A stretch of 64,000 bases of DNA from an uncultured Prochlorococcus sp. (GTDB taxonomy: Bacteria > Cyanobacteriota > Cyanobacteriia > PCC-6307 > Cyanobiaceae). The stretch is taken from contig CACGKI010000001.1 of assembly GCA_902573565.1 (NCBI GenBank), positions 66,038-130,037 on the forward strand, in the 5' to 3' direction. A program made the position numbers and the translations under genes. Below are positions 59,311 to 64,000 of the stretch, piece after piece (position 1 is the first letter of the stretch; each line of letters opens with the position of its first letter). The notes under the pieces were generated by a model. The model was given only the letters and a program-made list of their open reading frames with translations, was not told the DNA's origin and ran no database searches.

Positions 59311-59550
59311 CTAATCTTCTAAATAAAATATATCTATATCCTTTGAAAAATCTTTTTCCTTTTCTGATATTTCTTTATTATCTAAAAAAATTGAAAGACT
59401 AACAAAATTCTTACCGAAGCTGATATTTGGATAGATATCCCTTTCTTTACATAATTTCTCAATTTTCCCCATGAATTTACTAATTTTTGAGTATTGCTTA
59501 AATTCAAATCTTTTTTCAATCCTCAAAGGTGATTCTCTTTCATTCCACAT
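59311..59550 (-). CDS. PCD-like protein, alpha-carboxysome RuBisCO assembly factor (acRAF)
   Basis: A 79-residue protein resembling pterin-4a-carbinolamine dehydratase: LRIEKRFEFKQYSKISKFMG and PNISFGKNFVSLSIFLD. The usual catalytic His cluster of true PCDs is not visible, as expected for acRAF, which helps RuBisCO folding or assembly. It follows csoS4B by 74 bases on the same strand and is the last gene of the carboxysome run in the window. Confidence 0.82.
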   Translation of the reverse strand: MWNERESPLRIEKRFEFKQYSKISKFMGKIEKLCKERDIYPNISFGKNFVSLSIFLDNKEISEKEKDFSKDIDIFYLED

Positions 59551-59624
59551 TAAATTTTTTATTCAAGACTAGTTACACTATACCTTCAACAAAGTTTCTA
59601 AATAAAATTTTGAAGTTAAAATTT

Positions 59625-59873
59625 TCAGTCACTCTCCCAATAATCAATAATACCGCCTATTGTTAAATCGGTTTGAACTTCTGGATTAGGGCATGCAAAT
59701 CTAGCGGCAGAGCCACTCGCAGTAAAAACCCAGTTACCTTCTCTAGCGCCAACAGGATCAACAGCAACTAATTTCTTTCCTTTGTTATTTTCTAAAATTC
59801 GTAAATTCATGTGACCTAAGCCAGCCACTCTTTGAGTACATACCATCCTTCCTAACACCTTCATGATTTCCAC
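59625..59873 (-). CDS. csoS4B: Carboxysome vertex protein CsoS4B
   Basis: An 82-residue bacterial microcompartment vertex (BMV) protein. It has LGRMVCTQRVAGLGHMNLRIL, VAVDPVGAREGNWVFTASGSAAR and DLTIGGIIDYWE. Pentamers cap the corners of the icosahedral shell. GTG at 59873 is the start, because an AGGAGG lies 9 bases upstream; the ATG three codons later would be 18 bases away. It follows csoS4A by 18 bases. Confidence 0.95.
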   Translation of the reverse strand: MEIMKVLGRMVCTQRVAGLGHMNLRILENNKGKKLVAVDPVGAREGNWVFTASGSAARFACPNPEVQTDLTIGGIIDYWESD

Positions 59874-59882
59874 AATTACTAT

Positions 59883-59888
59883 CCTCCT
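59883..59888 (-). promoter_or_regulatory. Strong ribosome binding site deciding the csoS4B start
   Basis: A full AGGAGG on the minus strand lies 9 bases before the GTG at 59873 and supports it over the downstream ATG. A similar AGGAGG (60154-60159) precedes csoS4A with 10-base spacing, inside the end of csoSCA. Perfect sites like these stand out against the weak sites of most neighbouring genes. Confidence 0.8.
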
Positions 59889-59891
59889 TTT

Positions 59892-60143
59892 TTATGACTT
59901 ATCAGGATTCCAATGATCAATTATCCCAACAATCGTTAAATCGCTTGGATAAGATTTGCTTCCCGCTGCTTCTCTAGCAGCAGAACTTCCAACACATATA
60001 ACCCAATCTCCTGGCTTACAGCCAACAGCATCAACTGCAACTTTATTAGAAGAACCATCTAATACAACCTGAAGATGTTTATGTTCAAAACCAGGAATTC
60101 TATTGGTTGATACAAGTGGTTTCACAACCTTACAAATTAACAT
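59892..60143 (-). CDS. csoS4A: Carboxysome vertex protein CsoS4A
   Basis: An 83-residue vertex protein, paralogous to CsoS4B. It has LICKVVKPLVSTNRIPGFEH, VAVDAVGCKPGDWVICVGSSAAR and DLTIVGIIDHWN. It forms shell pentamers. The ATG at 60143 has an AGGAGG at 60154-60159 inside the csoSCA end. It is 2 bases downstream of csoSCA and 18 bases upstream of csoS4B, so translation and transcription are tightly linked. Confidence 0.95.
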   Translation of the reverse strand: MLICKVVKPLVSTNRIPGFEHKHLQVVLDGSSNKVAVDAVGCKPGDWVICVGSSAAREAAGSKSYPSDLTIVGIIDHWNPDKS

Positions 60144-60145
60144 AA

Positions 60146-61675
60146 CTAATGAGCCTCCTCTGTTTTTTTATCTAAAGACATTCCAATAATTTGGGCGGAA
60201 TGAATGTTGTCCCTATCTCTAATAGTAGAGCAAGTATGTAACAAACCTTGATCAACTAAATTTTTATATCTAATTGATATCGCATTATTAACTCTTTCAC
60301 AATCTTTTATTGCTCTCTCTTTTGCTCCAGGCACTTTGCCAGAGTAATCAAATCTTATAACTACTGGAATAGGTAGATCTTGAGAAACATTTAATCCAGT
60401 AAAAATCTTAACTCCTACATCTAAATCTGGCGCCCCTTCTTCGACTGTATCTAAATGAGCAAAATAAGTTAAATTTCTGAGATGTACTTCTTTAAAACCT
60501 ATACCAACTCCAATAAACCTCTCTGCATGCCCAATATCTTCATAAGAACCATTATAAAAACTCTTAACATAGTCAATTTGAGAAATATTATTAACAATTA
60601 ATTTATACGTAAATTTTTCAAGTCCACTGAGTTCATCTTTTGTAGATTGCTTAGAAATTGTTTGACAAATCTCTCTCTCTGCATCCTCTTGTGAAAAGTT
60701 TATTGTTGAATTATAAATTTCTAGAGTAGAAATAGTTTTTTCTAAATCAATGCCTCCCTCTCTTGTTGACATATGTATTTTTAATGAATCAGTGTCTGTA
60801 TCAAGTCCAATTAACATTAAATCCACTGAAGCTCCGCAGCAAAAGCTGTTTTCTACAGCTTCTTTGAAAGCATATAATTTATTTCTACCTTCTATTGCAG
60901 CTAATTCGTCGTTACTTCCATGAGCTGCGCATCCCTGGTGCAAAGGATCTACAGAGCTAAAATGATAAGTTACAACTTTTAAGTATCTGGTATCTTTGTG
61001 CGCTTCATTAGGGATATTCTCTCTATATCTTTTATGTTCAGTTTTTACCCATCTATTTACTGTATTTTCAATATCAAAAAGTGCACCAGCGTGAGATCTT
61101 CTTCTTACTGAACTAAAAGGTATTCTCATTACATATGCGACTGAATGGGCTAATCGCCCATCTGAACAAGGAGTTATATCAAGTAAATGTATTCCACAAT
61201 CTAAAAGAAATTTTTCAAAATCTTCCGCACCTCTACTTCCTGAAGCACCTTCAAGTGGATCATTTTTAAAAAAATTATCACTAAGCTTCTCATGTTGTTT
61301 AAAAGCACACCATGCATATAGAGCTCTCATATCGAGAGGTTTAACCCAAGATTTATCTAATACATGATGGGGCAGATCTATTCCCAAATTTTTTCTTGAT
61401 ATTATCTGAGCTTTACTTATGAAATCTTCATGATGTTGTATTCGAGCGATTTCCTTTAGAGTTGGAACAATTTCGTCAAAATCACTTTTTATTCTGCTTT
61501 CATACCTATATAAATTCTCATTTTGGATATTATTAGTTAAATTATGAGACTTTCCAGAATTTCGGAAATTATTTGATTCTTTAGTTTGTATATGAATATT
61601 TTCCGTAAAAGTTTTCATTGGAGCTGTTGGCCCCAATGTGAAGTTCTTGGCTTTTGCCAGTCCTCTTAAAGGCAT
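60146..61675 (-). CDS. csoSCA: Carboxysome shell carbonic anhydrase CsoSCA
   Basis: A 509-residue beta-type carbonic anhydrase of the alpha-carboxysome (CsoS3). The zinc ligands are likely Cys170 (DITPCSDGRLAHS), His238 and Cys249 (HQGCAAHGS), with the Asp172-Arg174 pair. The spacing is nearly the same as in the Halothiobacillus enzyme. The C-terminal domain is its degenerate twin. It makes CO2 from bicarbonate inside the shell. The ATG is 3 bases after the csoS2 stop, and the disordered N-terminus (about 1-55) probably binds RuBisCO. Confidence 0.96.
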   Translation of the reverse strand: MPLRGLAKAKNFTLGPTAPMKTFTENIHIQTKESNNFRNSGKSHNLTNNIQNENLYRYESRIKSDFDEIVPTLKEIARIQHHEDFISKAQIISRKNLGIDLPHHVLDKSWVKPLDMRALYAWCAFKQHEKLSDNFFKNDPLEGASGSRGAEDFEKFLLDCGIHLLDITPCSDGRLAHSVAYVMRIPFSSVRRRSHAGALFDIENTVNRWVKTEHKRYRENIPNEAHKDTRYLKVVTYHFSSVDPLHQGCAAHGSNDELAAIEGRNKLYAFKEAVENSFCCGASVDLMLIGLDTDTDSLKIHMSTREGGIDLEKTISTLEIYNSTINFSQEDAEREICQTISKQSTKDELSGLEKFTYKLIVNNISQIDYVKSFYNGSYEDIGHAERFIGVGIGFKEVHLRNLTYFAHLDTVEEGAPDLDVGVKIFTGLNVSQDLPIPVVIRFDYSGKVPGAKERAIKDCERVNNAISIRYKNLVDQGLLHTCSTIRDRDNIHSAQIIGMSLDKKTEEAH

Positions 61676-61678
61676 TAA

Positions 61679-63973
61679 TTAACCTCGTGCACCACCTGAA
61701 AAGGTAACAAGTTGTCCTTCTCGAGTATTACCACTTGATCCAGTTATCAAGAAATCTGGTTTTTCTGTTTCGTCATTTCTTTTAACTTCCATAGGGGGCA
61801 TTGCACTCATGAATCCTGCTCTTGATGGATTTCTCTTTCTAGAAGAAGCTCCCTCTGTGCCTGTTACCTTATCACCGCGATCCCAATCATCACCAGTTAC
61901 GTTTCCCACTGATTGTCCTTCCCCAGTAATCCTTGATGCGACTCTTTTTTCTGGTGTCTTTGCAGCACGGTCTGCCTCTTCAATTTCCATTTTTTGTTTA
62001 TAAGTAATATTTTTATTCGGTTCAAATCTAAATTTTTCAGTACCAGTGACCTTATCAACTGCCATATCAAAAGGTCCTGTTACCTTCGAACCATTTTCAT
62101 ATTCATTACCTGTAACACCCTGAGTATTTTTTTCAGAATATTTATCTCTTGATGGTGATTTAACAGAGAATTCCTTCCAAGAGTTACCTGCTGACTTTTC
62201 CGGATTCGCATAAGCCGTATCATGTGGAGGATTATCACAAGCTTGTGAGAGTTGATCTCCACCAACATAGGGAGTACCTGTTAGATTTTTACAAGCACCT
62301 TTTTTAGCACCTGTCATTACTCCGCCAATTCCTGGTTGCTGTCCTGTAAGTCTGGCATTTGAATTATTTCCAGAATTAACTGTTGATCGAGATTTCATAT
62401 CTTCAGAAATCTCAGTACTACAATTTTCATTAATTTGATCTAAGCCTGCGTATGGTGTTCCTGTTAACACTTTGCATGAACCTGGTTCATCTCCAGTTAC
62501 TATTTCTGATCTTCCTGTCATAGTGCCGCTTATTAAATTTGACTTTGAAGAAAGGCTTAAACCTACTTTTCTAGCTTCTGGTTTTGGTTTTGAACCGCAA
62601 AACTTCTCGTATTGTTGAGATCCTATGTACTCATCACCAGTTACATTCTTACAACTCCCATGTTCATTGCCTGTCATATGGTCTGATCTTCCAACCCCTG
62701 TACCAGTTACATTATTCCCATTAAGAGTGTTGTAACTGCCTACTTTTTCAAATGCTTTACCTTTTGGATTTGGCTCAGAGCCAAGATATTGATCTCCAGT
62801 TAACTGATGTCCAGAACCTGATTCATCTCCAGTAACTAGGGTTGATCTACCAGGAAGTGATCCAGATACTTTTAATCCATCGGTTGTAGTACTGTGTTTA
62901 ACCTTTGAAGGATTTTTTGGAACATCGCCACAATACTTCTGTGATTGATTAGAAGATACATATTCAGTACCTGTAAGGTTTTTACATGTCCCTGGCTCAT
63001 CGCCTGTGACCCTATCAGATCTACCAACTTCATTTCCAGTTACTTTATTACCTGATGTTGTAGAGGTAACAGTAGATCTAATTGGTTGTACATAACTTGG
63101 TCTATCTTGACAAAATTGATCAACAACTTCTGCTCCCATATATTGAGTACCAGTTACAGTCCTGCATGTACTTGCTTCATTACCTGTAGTTTTTACAGAT
63201 CTATTAGCTTGTGTTCCAGTAACTATTTGACCTGAATCAGTTTCACTTTTACCAACTTTCCAGCTAGCATCAGCAATATTATGTTTGGCTCCATTTTTAT
63301 TTGGACCACATGGTCTACATTTACCATTACCTTTTTTACCTGTGGCACCAGTTTTACTTCTTAGCTCTCTTACTCTCTGAGAAATCTCTCTACTACTTAA
63401 ATCTGGGTCTCCCCTTCTAGCTAAAGAAGCTGCACTGGTATTTTGTTTAGTTGCTGATTTACCATGCTTAGATTGAGCTTCTCTTCTCGCTAAAACAATA
63501 TCTCTACTTGTATTAGTAATAGGCTTTCTCTTCTGATTAATTCTTCTTTTAACATTTGGTTTTGATGTTTTGATTTCTATATTATGTGAATTTTGAACTT
63601 CTTGATTTTTGCTTGTGGTAGTTTTTACTATGTTTCCAGGACTTTCTTTTTTAACATCAGTACGAGTTCTATCGGATGAAGTTATTGCTGATTTCCCATG
63701 GGTAGACATTGCTTTTCTTCTCTCTATTACTAACTCTTTACTAGATAAATTTGTGGGAGAAGACTTTCTATTTACCTGAGTTTTTGGAATATGGTTTGTA
63801 GCTGGTTTAGAAATATTATTAATAGGAGAAGACTGAGTCCCAGAAATTTGTATATCTTGAGAAGATCGAACTCTATCTTTAGTAGTTGAAGAATAAGCAG
63901 CAGCTTTTTTCCCGCTATCACTCATCGCCTTTCTTCTTTCTAGTGCAATCTCTCTACTGGTTTTTTTTGACAT
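61679..63973 (-). CDS. csoS2: Carboxysome assembly scaffold CsoS2
   Basis: A 764-residue disordered scaffold, read from the ATG at 63973; a TTG three codons upstream is possible. The N-terminal region has four RuBisCO-binding repeats (ALERRKAMSDSGKK, VIERRKAMSTHGKS, VLARREAQSKHGKS, and a last one near 193-210). The middle region has six V(T/S)G repeats at about residues 248-580 (62234-63232), most with two Cys. The C-terminal region carries VTG motifs and ends LVTFSGGARG. It links RuBisCO to the shell. The third middle repeat lacks both Cys. rbcS is expected beyond the window. Confidence 0.95.
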   Translation of the reverse strand: MSKKTSREIALERRKAMSDSGKKAAAYSSTTKDRVRSSQDIQISGTQSSPINNISKPATNHIPKTQVNRKSSPTNLSSKELVIERRKAMSTHGKSAITSSDRTRTDVKKESPGNIVKTTTSKNQEVQNSHNIEIKTSKPNVKRRINQKRKPITNTSRDIVLARREAQSKHGKSATKQNTSAASLARRGDPDLSSREISQRVRELRSKTGATGKKGNGKCRPCGPNKNGAKHNIADASWKVGKSETDSGQIVTGTQANRSVKTTGNEASTCRTVTGTQYMGAEVVDQFCQDRPSYVQPIRSTVTSTTSGNKVTGNEVGRSDRVTGDEPGTCKNLTGTEYVSSNQSQKYCGDVPKNPSKVKHSTTTDGLKVSGSLPGRSTLVTGDESGSGHQLTGDQYLGSEPNPKGKAFEKVGSYNTLNGNNVTGTGVGRSDHMTGNEHGSCKNVTGDEYIGSQQYEKFCGSKPKPEARKVGLSLSSKSNLISGTMTGRSEIVTGDEPGSCKVLTGTPYAGLDQINENCSTEISEDMKSRSTVNSGNNSNARLTGQQPGIGGVMTGAKKGACKNLTGTPYVGGDQLSQACDNPPHDTAYANPEKSAGNSWKEFSVKSPSRDKYSEKNTQGVTGNEYENGSKVTGPFDMAVDKVTGTEKFRFEPNKNITYKQKMEIEEADRAAKTPEKRVASRITGEGQSVGNVTGDDWDRGDKVTGTEGASSRKRNPSRAGFMSAMPPMEVKRNDETEKPDFLITGSSGNTREGQLVTFSGGARG
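62234..63232 (-). repeat. Six middle-region repeats of CsoS2
   Basis: Six protein repeats of 42 residues on average with VTG/ISG triplets at regular spacing and a Cys pair (TC/SC and QFC/KYC types). They start at about residues 248, 308, 367, 419, 479 and 540. The third one, 367-409 (62747-62875), keeps the triplets but has neither Cys. The spacing between repeats is irregular at the protein level, and the DNA is diverged, so this is not a recent tandem duplication. Confidence 0.85.
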
Positions 63974-64000
63974 AATCTTCAAGTTTGAAATTCTTTAAAA

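Noticed and set aside
62234-63232. Repeats in csoS2 as a CRISPR-like array
   Set aside because: The repeats are protein-level (VTG triplets) with diverged DNA and coding continuity throughout, with no palindromic repeats or cas genes.
61679-63973. Programmed frameshift producing two CsoS2 forms as in Halothiobacillus
   Set aside because: The frame is continuous, and I found no slippery heptamer and stem pair that I could support. Cyanobacterial CsoS2 is generally described as one full-length form.

Overview
The window is an AT-rich stretch of a marine picocyanobacterial chromosome, almost certainly a high-light-type Prochlorococcus. The evidence is the very low GC content, the short intergenic gaps, and the gene content: an alpha-carboxysome (cso) operon with csoS2-csoSCA-csoS4A-csoS4B and an acRAF-like gene, menB/menD, ndhD and ndhL, petE, glgA/glgB, a cyAbrB regulator, Ycf51/Ycf52-type proteins and several small cyanobacterial DUF families. 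No phage, transposon, CRISPR array, integrase or toxin-antitoxin gene is visible. Strain identity is inference.

Layout. 0-8.9 kb: the end of aroA, a MnmC-like methyltransferase, glmU and murF (cell wall), glgA (glycogen), menB and menD (phylloquinone), lepB and a DUF760 protein. 8.9-14.0 kb: a minus-strand mntC-mntA-mntB manganese-type ABC transporter with a translationally coupled DUF4336 protein, and a DUF697 membrane protein. 14.1-23.2 kb: a plus-strand run of an RG-rich small protein, trpS, thrS, glk, thrB, ndhD and an M3 oligopeptidase. 23.2-29.6 kb (minus): a lipase-like protein, folB, proA and a giant TamB/DUF490 envelope protein. 29.6-42.3 kb, mostly plus: Ycf51 (DUF2518), DUF4332, a small secreted protein, a CocE-type hydrolase, glgB, hemE, a short-chain epimerase, petE, clpB, a PTPS/QueD-like protein (minus), hisIE and a group 2 sigma factor.

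42.3-48.1 kb holds the least ordinary part of the window. It has a YkvA-type protein, a tiny HTH protein, a YciI-like protein, cyAbrB, the ndhL-DUF3007-trpA operon, tRNA-Leu(UAA), and then a secreted beta-barrel-like protein with a Gly/Ala/Asn-rich insert. That gene lies between the intact tRNA-Leu and a 41-nt degenerate copy of the tRNA's 5' half. The two flanking spacers contain several inverted repeats. I read this as a possible remnant of tRNA-directed integration, and it is the best novelty candidate here. pyrC follows.

48.2-58.6 kb: a Na/Ca-exchanger-type antiporter, glutathione reductase beside a GST-like protein, dnaA, a pair of TIGR04282/TIGR04283-type glycosyltransferases, a Ycf52-like acetyltransferase, an ABC exporter, hisG (short form) and a glyoxalase II. 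58.6-64.0 kb: RidA, DUF3136, and the distal half of the alpha-carboxysome operon on the minus strand. The operon's rbcL/rbcS/csoS1 part would lie beyond the right edge.

Most genes are core metabolism with well-known functions. Several starts are TTG or GTG. Where a better start was visible (clpB, the QueD-like gene, the glyoxalase II, csoS2, the TIGR04282 gene, the DUF697 gene) I moved the boundary and say so in the entry.
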